This document shows positions 39,633 through 50,670 of a stretch of 64,000 nucleotides of DNA, piece after piece. The notes beneath the pieces were generated by a model. It saw only the letters and a program-made list of their open reading frames with translations, did not search any database and had not been told where the DNA came from. Source of the stretch: Chitinophaga sp. E66 (GTDB lineage Bacteria > Bacteroidota > Bacteroidia > Chitinophagales > Chitinophagaceae); assembly GCA_019285755.1 (NCBI GenBank), contig CP079103.1:5985001-6049000 (forward strand), read 5' to 3'. Both the position numbers and the translations under genes were made by a program. How positions within the stretch are numbered: the stretch's first letter is position 1; every line of letters starts with the position of its first letter.

Positions 39633-39662
39633 TACGTTAACTGGAAAAAATGCAGCGTTCGC
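39633..39662 (+). promoter_or_regulatory. Direct repeat pair C (LytTR-like activator site)
   Basis: TACGTTAAC (39633-39641) and AGCGTTCGC (39654-39662), exactly 21 bp apart. The second lies 42 bp before the weak -7 box GAAATTTG at 39696-39703. Confidence 0.6.
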
Positions 39663-39708
39663 TAGTTTGCAGATTGGAGTTGTTTCTAATTTATGGAAAT
39701 TTGTAACA

Positions 39709-39770
39709 GGTTTTTCAATAAAGATATGGTTAAAATTTTTCGGGGCTGTATTCTTGCAGCCCTGTTTTTT
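39709..39770 (+). ncRNA. Candidate small RNA, copy C
   Basis: About 62 nt starting GGTTTTTCAATAAAG and containing ATATGGTTAAAA. The terminator stem here is GGGCTGT-ATTCTT-GCAGCCC: the stem differs from the other copies but pairing is preserved and the ATTCTT loop is identical. That is covariation supporting an RNA hairpin. A T7 tract follows. Confidence 0.7.
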
Positions 39771-40263
39771 TACCCTTACCCATGAGGTTCTTCCTCTTTA
39801 TCCCTATCTTTTTCTTCCCTTAGTTTCTAATCACTCCCACTCTTTGCTGATCCGCCTGGCGGAACATCTTCATTTTTCATACATCATTCTAGATATCCGG
39901 GTAAACGACGATACCAGGAGTGCGTTGACATCAACAACCGTACCCGGGGTAACTGGTAAAGGTTGTTGAAAAAGCCTAAAGGGAGACTCAAGAGCAATAT
40001 GACCGCTGTTACTAGCTTGCTATATGCTAATTACTGTGCTGCTAACGGCCAAATCGGCGGATAGAAGGCGGACTTGATCAGGAAATGTATTGGAAATGGG
40101 TTTGAAGAATATTATCACCCTGGGAAGGCCATTTTGTAGTAGAACGGGCGCGGGCAGCCCATGGCAATGCCTCACGGAGGAGGGGCCTGCCGGTTAAATA
40201 TTGGGAATCTTACTTTTTGATAATGAGTGGTTTGTGATAAAATCCTACGCATATGGCGGCGAT
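39771..40263. other. Gene-free stretch
   Basis: No convincing gene. Short open frames exist but lack family features, codon bias or promoter boxes. Nothing else was recognised. Confidence 0.5.
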
Positions 40264-41035
40264 TTATTCCTTTTGAACGAAAGCCTGCGCTTTTGCGGCG
40301 GGCGCCGCCTTGCGCACATCCCGCGGTAACTGGCGGGCGATTGGATGGTGAGATTTGGGCTTTTTAGTCCCTTTTACCGGCGGACGGTCCACAAAGACAG
40401 CCAGTATCCCGGCTGCCTTAAAGCGTTTATTACAGGTCGTATAGCCTTCTTTAGAGAACCTTACCTGCACGGTGATGACCAGGGCGCCTTTTCCGGGTAC
40501 GTCTACCGACAAATCCGCCCCTTCGAAATCATGGAACTGCTCTGTTAGGGCGATGTTTAGCACGGCTACATCCGAACTGATTACCCGCTGCCCGGCAAAA
40601 TCGAACCGGGTGCCGATCAGTTTGATCTCCATCTCGTCTGCCCCGTTCTGGGCTTTTAGCACCTGCGGGGAATATGCAAAGTGCCCTCCGGCGAAACGGT
40701 AAGCGGTTGTGAGAAGAATTTCGAAATACTGGTGTGGGGATTGAACTGGAAGCCCGCCAGGCCGCCATGATTGTTCCTGCCCGCCTTCACGATGGCGCCG
40801 TTCAGGCGGTTGACGACATTGCCGTCGTAATGAATGTCCAGCTCTGGCAGGATGGCCCGCGGAGCAAGGCGCCCTTGCGGCTGGCTGCGCCAAACCACTG
40901 TGCGGCCTGACGGGTTGCCCGCGATTGCCGCACCGTTTCCGGCTTGGTCCGCAGGCAGATCTTACCGTTCCTCCGGTAAGCAATGACATTACCGAGCTTG
41001 CCGGTGAATGTAAGTGCAGAAAATAGAATACCCAT
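40264..41035 (-). CDS. Uncharacterised Bacteroidota protein (DUF6266-like)
   Basis: About 257 residues after repairing breaks near 40860 and 40680. It begins MGILFSALTFTGKLGNVIAYRRNGKICLRTKP, a small-residue-rich N-terminus resembling the GKxGxVV-type family that includes DUF6266. It continues ELDIHYDGNVVNRLNGAIVKAGRNN and beta-rich segments (MEIKLIGTRFDFAGQRVISS). The C-terminal third is basic and Pro/Lys-rich. No signal peptide. Function unknown; the family assignment is weak. Confidence 0.6.
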
Positions 41036-41092
41036 AATTGTAAGATTTTATCAAACTGAAAATACGACAATTGCAGGGGTAAACAATAATAT

Positions 41093-41116
41093 AAAAGCGG
41101 ACATTTGTCCGCTTTT
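41093..41116. terminator. Hairpin AAAAGCGGAC/GTCCGCTTTT
   Basis: Perfect palindrome with flanking A/T, between the DUF6266-like gene and the S9 peptidase. Bidirectional in composition. Confidence 0.7.
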
Positions 41117-41156
41117 CCGCTATGGTACTACTTATGGGACTATGCCAAAAACAGAA

Positions 41157-41189
41157 AGGCCGTCTTCTCCTGGAGGAAAACGGCCTTTT
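41157..41189 (-). terminator. Terminator after the S9 peptidase
   Basis: AAAGGCCGT...ACGGCCTTT stem with a loop of about 15 nt, 23 bases past the peptidase stop; flanking A/T-tracts fit an intrinsic terminator. Confidence 0.75.
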
Positions 41190-41211
41190 ATTATGCGTTA
41201 AAATTGTATGC

Positions 41212-43346
41212 TTAGTTCGTGCCTTTAAAAAGTGCAGGCAGCGGTTTTGCAGCAGGTTCTCGTAGAAGAAGCGGTAATTCTCGTTCCGGGAGTGGGTCGA
41301 TTTGGGACCGCCCCAACCGTGGCGCTCACCGGGATATACCATGAACTCGAAATGTTTGCCCAGGTCTTCCAGTTTATCCACCAGCTGGATGGAGTTCTGC
41401 ATGTGCACGTTGTCGTCCATCGTGCCATGTACGATGCGCAGGAGGCCTTTGTACCTGGCGGCATGCGTCATCACGGAAGTGATCTTATAACCTTCCTTAT
41501 TGTCTTTCGGGAGGTCCATATAGCGCTCGGTGTAGTGGCTGTCGTACAGCTGCCAGTCGGTTACGCTGAAGTTGGCGATGCCGTGGGTGAACACATCGGC
41601 GCCATAGGTCAGCGCCATGGCAGACATATACCCGCCGAAGCTGCCGCCGGTGATGCCCATGCGGGAAGCGTCCACACCGGGCTGTGTAGCCAGCCAGCGG
41701 GCGGCGTCCATGTAATCTTCGATTTCGTATTTGCCGAGCTGGCGGTGGATGTAGTTCATGCCCACCTTGCCGAGGTGCCCTGCGGCGCGGTTGTCTATCA
41801 CCACCTGGATGAGCCCTTCCTGTGCGAACCATTGGTTAGCCGCGTTCATTCTCCAGGTATCGTAGATGGTGCCGGCGTCGGGACCACCATAAATGGAGAT
41901 CAGGACGGGGTATTTCTTGCCGGATTCCATGTTGGTGGGCCAGATGATGGTAATGGGCAGCTCGAGGCCGTCGCGGGTTTTGTAAGTCTTTAATTCAGTG
42001 GGCGCCAGTTTGTAGCTGTCGAACGTAGTGCCGCGGGCGTTGCCCAGTTCGCGGGCCACTTTCCCTTTATCGGTCACCAGGGCCATCCGGGGAGGGGTGT
42101 TCAGGTTGCTGTACGTGGTAATGAACCAGTCGCCTTCAGGGGCCAGCTTCACGTCGTGGCTGAATTCGCCGAAGGTGAGCCTTTGGGGAGCGGAGCCTTT
42201 CAGGTCGGTTTTATACAGGTCGAACCGGGTGCTGGCCTCTTTGCGGGCGGTGAAATAGATCACGCCTTTCTTCTCGTTGATCTGCAGGAGCTCTTTCACG
42301 CGCCAGTTGCCGGAGGTCAGCTGCTTGTTCAGGCTGCCGTCCATGTTATGAAGATAGAGGTGGTCCCAGCCGGATCTGTCGCTTTTAACGATGAAACCCT
42401 TGCCGTTGGCGAGGAAGTAAATATCGGTGAACCAGTCGATCCAGGTTTTCTGTTGCTCTTCGTACACTACTTTCTTAGCGCCGGTCTGGGTATCGATAGC
42501 ATAAAGGAAGAGCTGGTTCTGGTCGCGTGGCATCCATTGGGCCCAGAGGGTGCTGCCGTCGGGCGTCCAGAAGAGCTGGCCGAAGTACTGGTCGTCTTTT
42601 TCGTTGAAATCCGCCCAGGTGATGTTGCCGCCGGTTACGGGCACGATGGCGAGGCGTACTTCCGGGTTGGGATCGCCGGCTTTGGGATAGCGCGTGTTTT
42701 CGAGGTAGCCGTGCTGGCCTTTTTCGCTGTAGATGGGGAACACGGGCACGCGGGTATCGTCGAAGCGCATGAAAGCGATCTTTTTGCTGTCAGGGCTCCA
42801 CCAGAAAGCGCGGTAGCGCGAGGGGCGGCCGAGGATCTCTTCATAATACACCCAGGAAGCCCAGCCGTTGTAGATCACGTCGGAACCGTCTGTGGTATAC
42901 TGGATTTCTTTCTGTGAGGCCACTTCGATGGCGTACAGGTTATTATTGCGGGTGAAGGCCACGTATTTCTCGTCGGGAGAAAGCGTGGGGTTCTTTTCTT
43001 CCGCTTCGGTAGTGGTAAGGCGGATGGGCGCGCTGCCGTCGGGGCGCTGGAGGTAGATATCGTTGTCCTTCACGTTCACGGTGCTGCCGGTGGCCGGCGG
43101 CGGCGTGTAGGGCGTGGCGGAGCCGGATTTTACATCTACGGCCACCTGCTTACCGTCGCGCGTCTCGATATAATGCGTTTTATCGGCCCAGCCTCTTACG
43201 CCGGGGAGCGGTTCGGTAATGGAAGTGGGACGGGTAAAGATCTGGTCGAAGGTGAGTGTCTTCTTTTCCTGGGCGAAAGTTGGCAAGGCGGCCAGGAGGC
43301 ACAGGCCGGCAGTTATCGCCGGAATGGTCTGGTGCATATTTCTCAT
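41212..43346 (-). CDS. S9-family prolyl peptidase (DPP4-like)
   Basis: Secreted dipeptidyl-peptidase of about 711 residues. The signal peptide starts at 43346 (MRNMHQTIPAITAGLCLLAALPTFAQ). An N-terminal beta-propeller is followed by the catalytic domain: nucleophile in GITGGSFGGYMSAM, Asp in HGTMDDNVH, His in YPGERHGWGG. One lost A near 41238 joins the frame to KPLPALFKGTN and a stop at 41214-41212. Without that correction the frame runs on spuriously to 40989. Nutritional or peptide-processing role in the periplasm. Confidence 0.93.
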
Positions 43347-43489
43347 AATTTTTGACAGGTTGAAAGCCGGATAACCCGGTCGGCAGCGAAAATAAAGAAT
43401 CAATCATCAATTCTGACAATCAATTATACCGGCGGTTGCCGTTGCTGACGCGGGGCGGCTTTCACCTGCAGGCACAGCGCAGGCAGCTT

Positions 43490-43870
43490 TTAGAGCTGGC
43501 CCAACTGCCTGATATGGTTGCGGATGTTGCCGATGGTGATGGCCGCGGCGATGAATCCCAGGTCTTTCAGGATATTGACGGGCGCTGAAAAATCGCCGGC
43601 GATGAGCTGGGGCAGGTGGATCACGACGATGAATATGAACAGCATGAGGGCCAGCAGGTAGCAGGCGGGCTTCGCCCATTTGTTGAGGATGATGGCAAAA
43701 CCGGCCAGGATCATCGCTATCCCGGTAAAATACACCCAAAACACGCCTCCCGGTATCCTGGCGACTACGGGGCGCAGGGCATCTGCGTTTACGAGGTGGG
43801 CGACCCCGAAAAATATCCAGACGAGGGAGAATAATACGACGGCGGCAAATGTGGGTATGTGGATGCGCAT
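43490..43870 (-). CDS. DoxX-like membrane protein
   Basis: About 126 residues with four helices (TFAAVVLFSLVWIFFGVAHLV, VFWVYFTGIAMILAGFAIIL, ACYLLALMLFIFIVVIHLPQ and an amphipathic end). The pattern matches DoxX-family proteins. The frame could extend to 43876 with a TTG, but the ATG at 43870 gives a more natural N-terminus (MRIHIPTFAAVVL). Function in this context unknown; it is not clearly in an operon. Confidence 0.72.
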   Translation of the reverse strand: MRIHIPTFAAVVLFSLVWIFFGVAHLVNADALRPVVARIPGGVFWVYFTGIAMILAGFAIILNKWAKPACYLLALMLFIFIVVIHLPQLIAGDFSAPVNILKDLGFIAAAITIGNIRNHIRQLGQL

Positions 43871-43925
43871 GAGCAAAAGGGTTTACATGTTAACGATGCC
43901 GCCCGCCTTTTGTTTAAAAAGAAAA

Positions 43926-43951
43926 AGCCCGGCGCCATGGGCGCCGGGCTT
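43926..43951 (-). terminator. Terminator after lysS
   Basis: AAGCCCGGCGCC-ATG-GGCGCCGGGCTT perfect palindrome 20 bases beyond the lysS stop, between lysS and doxX. Confidence 0.8.
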
Positions 43952-43970
43952 GCTATTGAGTGTCATTCAG

Positions 43971-45499
43971 TTATTCGGATTTTTCCGGTCGCATCTGCGG
44001 GAAGAACAGCACATCCTGGATGGAGGGCTGGTTCGTCATGAGCATGGTGAGGCGGTCGATACCGATGCCGATCCCTGAGGTGGGGGCATACCGTATTCGA
44101 GGGCGCGGAGGAAGTCGTAGTCGATATACATGGCTTCATCGTCGCCGCGTTCCATGAGGGCCACCTGGTCTTCGAAGCGCTGGCGCTGGTCGATCGGGTC
44201 GTTAAGCTCGGAGTAAGCGTTGGCGATTTCCTTGCCGTTGCAGATCAGCTCGAAGCGTTCCACCACACCGGCTTTGCTGCGGTGCTTCTTGGTGAGGGGG
44301 CTCATTTCGACGGGGTAGTCGGTGATGAAGGTGGGTTGCACGTAGTGGTGCTCGCACTTCTCGCCGAAGATCTCGTCGATCAGTTTGCCTTTCCCGTGGT
44401 TGGGATCGGCGTGGAGGCCCAGTTGTTTGCAGACGTCGCGGATGCCGGCTTCGTCCATTTCGGAAACATCGAACCCGGTGTGTTCCTTAATGGCGTCGTA
44501 GATGGGCACGCGGGGATAGGGCGCTTTGAAGTCGATCTCGCGCTCTCCCACGGTTACTTTCGTGGTGCCGTTTACGTTGAGGGCCACTTTTTCGAGCAGT
44601 TGCTCGGTGGTGTCCATCATCCAGTGGTAATCCTTGTACGCGGCGTACATTTCCATCACGGTGAACTCGGGGTTGTGGGTACGGTCCATCCCTTCGTTAC
44701 GGAAGTCTTTGGCGAACTCGAACACGCCTTCGAAGCCGCCTACGATGAGCCTTTTGAGGTACAGTTCGTTGGCGATGCGGAGGTAGAGGGGAATATCGAG
44801 CGCGTTGTGATGCGTGATGAAGGGGCGCGCGGAGGCGCCGCCGGGGATGGCCTGCAGGATAGGCGTTTCCACTTCCAGATACCCCATGTTGTTATAGAAG
44901 TCACGGATCGTCTGCATCAGGCGGGTGCGCTTGATGAAGACTTCCTTCACATCGGGGTTGATCACCAGGTCTACGTAACGCTGGCGGTATTTGAACTCCG
45001 GATCGGTTACTTCGTCGAATGCTTCGCCGTCTTTGGATTTAACCACCGGCAGGGGGCGGAGCGCCTTTGCGAGGATGGTCAGTTCGCGGACGTGGATGGA
45101 GGTTTCGCCGGTTTTGGTGACGAAAGCATAGCCTTTCACGCCGATGAAATCGCCGATGTCGGTCAGCTTTTTCCATACGTTGTCGTAAAGGGTTTTATCT
45201 TCTCCGGGGCAGATGTCGTCCCGCTTTATGTACAGTTGGATCCTACCCTTGCTGTCCTGCAAAACGGCGAAGTTCGCCTTGCCCATGTCGCGGGTGCTCA
45301 TAATACGGCCGGCCAGGCATACGTCCTGGTACTGGTCCTTCGTTTCTTCCGAATAACCGGCCTTGATGTCTGTGGAATACGCATTCACCGGGTATTCCGC
45401 GGCGGGATACGGGTCGATCCCCAGGTTTTGCAGCTCTTTCAGCTTGTCGCGGCGGATGATCTCCTGTTCGGACAGCTGTTGTTGGGTAGTTACGCTCAT
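43971..45499 (-). CDS. lysS: Lysyl-tRNA synthetase, class II
   Basis: About 509 residues. An OB-fold anticodon-binding domain (DVCLAGRIMSTRDMGKANFAVL) is followed by the class II catalytic core: motif 1 VETPILQAIPGGASARPF, motif 2 region FRNEGMDRTHNPEFTVMEMY and motif 3 around GIGIGIDRLTML. A break in a C-run near 44080 separates the last part; repaired, the protein ends ...FFPQMRPEKSE at 43971. The start is MSVTTQQQLSEQEIIRRDKL. Charges tRNA-Lys. Confidence 0.95.
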
Positions 45500-45695
45500 T
45501 GTCGTGAATAATACTGTTTTTGAGGGGGAAGCGGTTCCCCGACATTACGAGACGGCAAAATAATCGATTTCGGCCGCATTTGCGGTATCCCTTCTCCCGG
45601 GCCCGGTATGGTTGCTTTTTTAATTTATTTATGATTTTGGTTCAGTGATTGGTGTGGTTATTGCGTAACTTTAAACCGGAATAAACTGACCCGGC

Positions 45696-46523
45696 ATGAA
45701 AACCATCATCGTACCTACGGATTTTTCTGAAACCGCCTATAACGCAGCCCGCTATGCCATCGGCCTCGCGAAGCAAACGGGCGCCACCCGCATCGTGCTG
45801 TATCATGCCTACGAGCTGATCGTTCCCATCCCCGATCTCCCCACGGCCGTGCCCATAGTCAATATGGACGACCTCCGGGAATCCAGCATGGAAGGCCTCC
45901 GCACCATGCAGGCCCAGCTCAAACCCATGGTCCCTTCCACCATCACCCTCGATATCCGCGCAGATAACCACCTCCTCGCCGCCAATATCGACCAGGTATG
46001 CCGCGAAGAACTGGCAGACGTAGTGGTAATGGGCATCACCGGCGGCAGCCAGCTCGAAGAAATCCTCGTAGGGTCCAATACGGTAGATGTGGTGAAGACC
46101 TCCGCCTACCCCGTGATCGTGGTACCAACGCAGTCTGCCTTCACGCCCATTAAGAAAGTCCTCTTCGCCTGCGACCTCCGTAAGGTGGCCAAAACCACCC
46201 GCCGCGAACCCCTCCTGAAATTCCTCGATATCTTCAAGCCCGAACTGCATGTGGTAAACATCCAGAAAGAAGGCCGCGAACATATCCGCCCGGAAGAAAA
46301 CCAGGAGCTGGACAACATGTTGCACGATTTCCAACCGACTTATCACTTCATCGACCGGCCCAATATACCGGAAGCCGTTACGGGTTACGCACAGGAAATG
46401 AAAGCAGACCTGCTGCTCATCATCCCGAAGAAACACGGCCTTTTCGACAGCATATTCAAACGCAGCAATACCTCGCGGATCGCGTTCCAGACGAACGTTC
46501 CGCTGTTATCGATCCATGAATAG
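45696..46523 (+). CDS. Universal stress protein, tandem UspA domains
   Basis: Intact 275 residues with two Usp folds. The first begins MKTIIVPTDFSETAYNAARYAIGLA and has ADVVVMGITGGSQLEEILVGSNT, a GxxG-type nucleotide loop. The second runs from KKVLFACDLRKV to ADLLLIIPKKHGLFDSIFKRSNT. Cytoplasmic ATP/AMP-binding protein. Stress control is inferred from the family only. Confidence 0.92.
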   Translation: MKTIIVPTDFSETAYNAARYAIGLAKQTGATRIVLYHAYELIVPIPDLPTAVPIVNMDDLRESSMEGLRTMQAQLKPMVPSTITLDIRADNHLLAANIDQVCREELADVVVMGITGGSQLEEILVGSNTVDVVKTSAYPVIVVPTQSAFTPIKKVLFACDLRKVAKTTRREPLLKFLDIFKPELHVVNIQKEGREHIRPEENQELDNMLHDFQPTYHFIDRPNIPEAVTGYAQEMKADLLLIIPKKHGLFDSIFKRSNTSRIAFQTNVPLLSIHE

Positions 46524-46547
46524 CACCCTGTACAAACAATCAACACT

Positions 46548-47291
46548 ATGCTAAAGCGAACCATCCTTATCGCGGCGGGCGCCCTCGTGCTCCACACCAC
46601 CGCCAACGCTCAGATCCTGAAGAAAGTAGGCAGCGTACTCAACTCCGGCAGCACTTCTTCGTCTTCCACCACCGGTAATGTCACGGAAACGGAAGCCGCC
46701 GGCGGTATCAAGGAAGCCCTTGAAAAAGGCGTCCTCAAAGGCATCGGCCTCCTCAACAAACAAGACGGATTCTTCGGAAACGAACTGTATAAAGTGCTCC
46801 TCCCGCCGGATGCGCTGAAAGCCGAAAAGGCCCTCCGCAGCATCGGCATGGGCAGCCTGGTGGATAAGGCCATCCTCCAGATCAACCGCGCCGCGGAAGA
46901 TGCCGTTGGTTTCGCCGCGCCCATCTTCGTGAACGCCATCAAGCAAATGACCATCAGCGACGCGCTGAAACTGCTCACCGGCGGACAAAACTCCGCGACC
47001 AACTTCTTCAAAGAGAAAACCACCGCCAGCCTCGTGGCCGCATTCTCTCCCGTGATCGATTCGGCGCTCAACCAGACCGCCGCCACCAAATACTACGGCG
47101 AGATCGTGACCAAATACAACAGCCTCCCCACATCCTTCACCAAGCTGGACCCGGATCTGAAAGGCTATGTGACCAACAAGGCCGTAGGCGCCCTGTTCGA
47201 CCAGATCGGCAAGGAAGAAGCCGCCATCCGCAACAACCCCGCAGCCCGTACTTCGGAACTGCTTAAAAAGGTGTTCGGCAGCAAGTCATAA
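46548..47291 (+). CDS. Secreted DUF4197 protein
   Basis: Intact 247 residues with a signal peptide (MLKRTILIAAGALVLHTTANA). A Ser/Thr-rich linker precedes a helical domain (IKEALEKGVLKGIGLLNKQDGF...ALNQTAATKYYGEIV...YVTNKAVGALFDQIGKEEAAIR) matching DUF4197. It lies 24 bases after the universal stress gene, so the two may be cotranscribed. Function unknown. Confidence 0.88.
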   Translation: MLKRTILIAAGALVLHTTANAQILKKVGSVLNSGSTSSSSTTGNVTETEAAGGIKEALEKGVLKGIGLLNKQDGFFGNELYKVLLPPDALKAEKALRSIGMGSLVDKAILQINRAAEDAVGFAAPIFVNAIKQMTISDALKLLTGGQNSATNFFKEKTTASLVAAFSPVIDSALNQTAATKYYGEIVTKYNSLPTSFTKLDPDLKGYVTNKAVGALFDQIGKEEAAIRNNPAARTSELLKKVFGSKS

Positions 47292-47309
47292 TTTATTCGC
47301 CTATAAACG

Positions 47310-47341
47310 AAAAGCGGTCGGGTGCAACCGGACCGCTTTTT
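47310..47341 (+). terminator. Terminator after DUF4197 gene
   Basis: AAAAGCGGTC...GACCGCTTTT with an 11-nt loop and T-rich end. Confidence 0.85.
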
Positions 47342-47360
47342 TATTGTGCGTAATACTTAA

Positions 47361-48244
47361 TCAGGAAATGTTTCCGGCCAGCAGCACCTGCCAGGCTTCG
47401 TTTACCTTGTGGGAATCGAGGAGCTGTTTGGCGTAGCGGTGCAGCTCTTTTTCCATCTCTTCGGGATTGATGGAAAAGTACTGGACGATGTTGGTGAGGT
47501 GCTCGTCGGTGAACCCGGGGTCTACCGGCGGGAGGTTCGTCACGTTGCCCAGCTGGCCGAGGTTGTTGCCCGTCAGGATGTGGCTGTTGCGGATGGTATC
47601 CGGCAGCGCGTCTACCCCGATGCCCAGTTGTGTGTTAGGCTTGGCCACTTCGAAGACCGCCGTTCCGGAGGCGCGGCAGTAATAATCAGCACCCATACGG
47701 GCAACCAGGTCGATCTTCTGCGGATCGATCTTGCCGGCGGCGTCGAGGATATCTTCGTTGACATGCAGGAGGATGGGCTCGCAGATCACCAGGTTGCCGG
47801 CTCCGCCGCCGGTGCCGGTCTCGATGATGTCTCTCACCCTGCACTCAATCTGCACGGGGCTTTCCGCAACGCGGAAGGGCTTCACCTTTTCGGAAGGCAG
47901 CGGCGTGAACCCCGCTTTCACGAACTCATCTGTGCCGGGGATATTCGCAGCTGGCCAGCGATGTTTGCTGCACCATGGCGTAGCTCACTACGTTGATCAC
48001 TACTTCCTTCGTGGCATATACGTTCTCCAGCGTATGCTTGACGGTATTGTCGCGCACGCGGCGGAGGGGGAAAAGACGAGCGTGGGCGGGTTGGAGCCGA
48101 ACACGTTGAAGAAGCTGAAGGGGCTCAGGTTGGGCTGGCCGTCTGCGTCTACGGTGCTGGCAAAGCAAATGGGCCGCGGCGCCACCGCACCCAGGAGGTA
48201 CGCGTGGAGCACGGAGGTTTTGACTTCCGAGGATCTACTCTCAT
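47361..48244 (-). CDS. Flavin reductase-like FMN-binding protein
   Basis: About 295 residues after repairing several losses (near 48225, 48070 and 47945). It begins MRVDP, then SEVKTSVLHAYLLGAVAPRPICFASTVDADGQPNLSPFSFFNVFGSNPP, the classic flavin reductase N-terminus (RPIxxxST, SPFSFFN). Further on: CRVRDIIETGTGGGAGNLVICEPILLHVNE. The final part (VDPGFTDEHLTNIVQYFSIN) is a C-terminal extension. Paired with an FAH hydrolase gene 9 bases upstream on the minus strand, suggesting shared aromatic or ring-fission catabolism. Confidence 0.85.
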
Positions 48245-48253
48245 GCCGTTGTG

Positions 48254-49269
48254 TTAAATATTTTTCTTTAATGACAGGATGGAAAAATCTGTTTCTTCCG
48301 CCACAATGGTATTCGTCAGTTTGCCCAGTCCGTCGATCTCCATTTCCACCACATCGCCGGGTTGCAGCCATTGTTCCTTGTAGTCCGGGTCGTTCAGTTT
48401 GCCGGTGCCGTTCAGTTCCAGGAAGCAGCCGGTGCCTACGGTTCCGCTGCCTATCACATCGCCCGGGTGGATGTCTGCGCCATACGCGCAGCGCTCGATG
48501 ATCTCGGCGAAGGTCCAGTCCATATCGCCCATATTGCCTTCGCTCACCTGAACGCCGTTTACCCAGCACTTCATTTTCAGGTTGTAATTGTTGCCGGTGT
48601 GGCCTTCTTTGGCGGGGATCAGGTAAGGTTCCAATTCGTCGGGCGTTACCAGCATGGGGCCGATGACGGTGCTGAAGTCCTTACCCTTGGCGGGGCCCAG
48701 GTTGAGCTTCATCTCTTCCATCTGCAGGGTGCGGGCGCTCATGTCGTTCATGATCATATATCCGCCGATGTAATCGTCGGCCTCAGCGGCGGTGATATTC
48801 CTTCCACGTTTGCAGATCACGACGGCAGCTTCCAGTTCGAAGTCGAGCTTGTCGAAATGATCGGGCATGCAGAAGATGGCGCCGGGGCCTTGTATGGCGT
48901 TGTGATTCGTGAAGTAGAAGATGGGATACTGATCGAACTCGGGGATCATATCCACACGGCGGTTCCTCCTCGCGGCGGCCACGTGCTGGCGGAAAGCGTA
49001 TCCGTCGCGGCAGCTGGTGGGGAAAGGCACGGGGGCCATGAGCGTAGCTTCATCGTAGGGCGTACCGTGGATGTTGGAGCGCGGGGAATGGCCTTCCTTC
49101 AGCCTGGCGTCGATCGCTTTGGCAGGTCAATCACTTCTTCCCACATCTGCAAAAACATATGCATGGTGGTAGGAAGTTCGGGATGGAGATCCTGCAGGTT
49201 GTACAGTTGTCCGTTGACGAGCATTGCAAGCTGGTCAACATCTTCCCGTACGTAGGTAACGAGTTTCAT
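48254..49269 (-). CDS. Fumarylacetoacetate hydrolase-family protein
   Basis: About 338 residues. The N-terminal part (MKLVTYVREDVDQLAML) is joined to the catalytic core through a break near 49120. The core shows MPDHFDKLDFELEAAVVICKRGRN (the metal ligands), YIGGYMIMNDMSARTLQ, and GTVGTGCFLELNGTGK, the FAH motifs. The start is the complement of 49267-49269. Hydrolyses carbon-carbon bonds of acylpyruvate-type substrates; which one here is unknown. Confidence 0.9.
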
Positions 49270-49325
49270 TGGTTGGGTTTTGGTGTTCTGCCGCCAAATA
49301 TATCGGATTTTTATAGCTTTAAGCT

Positions 49326-50670
49326 ATGTCCAGAATGTTCATATCCTGCCTTTTGCTGCTTTATTGCGGCAGCGTGGCCGCACAGGCCCGTACGGATGCG
49401 GCTTTCCGCGCGCTCCTTTTTGAGCGCGCTTCCCGCAGCTGCGGCATGTGCTCAGCAACCCGGACTCGTTCCACGTTCAGCTCATCTTCACCACCATCAA
49501 CCGCGACGCAAAGGGCCGTCCTTCGTTCCGCGACCGGCATATCAATACCGACCGGAACCAGTACTTCAACCCCGCGTCCACCGTTAAAATGCCGCTGGCT
49601 TTCCTGGCATTGGAGAAGCTGCGGAAGCTGGGGATATGGAAATGGACGCCCATGCTGACAGACAGCGCCTGGAGCGGACAGACCGCCGTGCAGACGGATA
49701 CATCCGCCGCTAACAATCTTCCCTCCGTCGCGAATTACATCAAGAAAATATTCCTCGTTTCCGATAACGATGCATACAACCGGTTGTATGAATTCCTGGG
49801 GCAGGGGTATATCCACGATCAGCTGCGGGCCAAAGGATACAAAGATGTGCGCATCGTGCGGAGGTTCGTGAGCATGGACGAAGAACAGAACCGGCATACC
49901 AACCCGGTGCGCTTCGTGCAGAACGGGGAAACGATCTACAGCCAGCCCGCCGCATATAACCAAGGCGCGTTCGATTACAGCAAAACCATATTAGTCGGGC
50001 ATTCGCATTGGGACCGGAACGACAGCCTCATCCCCACGCCCATGGATTTTACGAAGCACAATTTCTACCCGCTGGAAGACCTTCATCGCCTGCTGCGTTC
50101 CGTGATATTCCCGGAGTCGGCGGGTAAGGCGAAATTCAATTTGCAGGAGGATGACTACCGGTTTTTGTATCGCTGGATGAGTGCCTTACCTTCCGAAAGC
50201 GACCATCCGCGTTACGATACCACGGAATTCTTCGACAGCTACACGAAGTTCTTTCGCTTTAAAGACGGCCGCCGGAAGATCCCGGATCATGTGCGCGTGT
50301 TCAATAAAACGGGCTGGTCTTACGGCTACCTAACAGATGTGGCGTATTTCACGGACTTCAGAATAACGTGGAGTTCATGGTGTCGGGGAATATTTACGTG
50401 AACCGGGATGGCGTGCTGAACGATGGTAAATACGAATACGAAGAAACGGGGTATCCCTTCTTCCGGGAAGTCGGCGATATATTGTACGATTATACGTTGG
50501 AACATGCGCCTGCCCCTCGCCCGGATCTCTCTAAGTTCCGGGAGGCTGTCGCGGGATTGGGGAGCCGCCTAAGGCCATCACGCGGGGAGACACGGCGAAG
50601 AAGCGGATGGCGCTGGTGTTTACCGGGCATGAATTTGCCGATGGCGGGGAGCACATCGCGCAGGTGCTGA
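49326..50670 (+). CDS. Serine hydrolase (beta-lactamase-like), N-terminal part of a possible fusion
   Basis: Secreted serine hydrolase. Signal peptide (MSRMFISCLLLLYCGSVAAQ), breaks near 49435 and 50362. Active-site SxxK in NPASTVKMPLAFLALEKLR, the SDN element in VSDNDAYNRLYEFLG and the late KTGWSYGY region. This is the class A beta-lactamase/PBP-related fold. The frame runs into a polysaccharide-deacetylase frame with no unambiguous stop between; either the genes overlap or they are fused. No evidence for lactam resistance. Confidence 0.75.

Noticed and set aside
39667..39969. 100-residue open frame covering small RNA copy C
   Set aside because: Crosses the -7 box and terminator hairpin of copy C, lacks any family pattern.
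40989..41211. C-terminal 75 residues of the uncorrected S9 frame
   Set aside because: Read-through after one lost A; passes through a terminator hairpin and overlaps the next gene.
42156..42917. 253-residue plus-strand open frame over the S9 peptidase
   Set aside because: Antisense of the peptidase; no start context or family signal.
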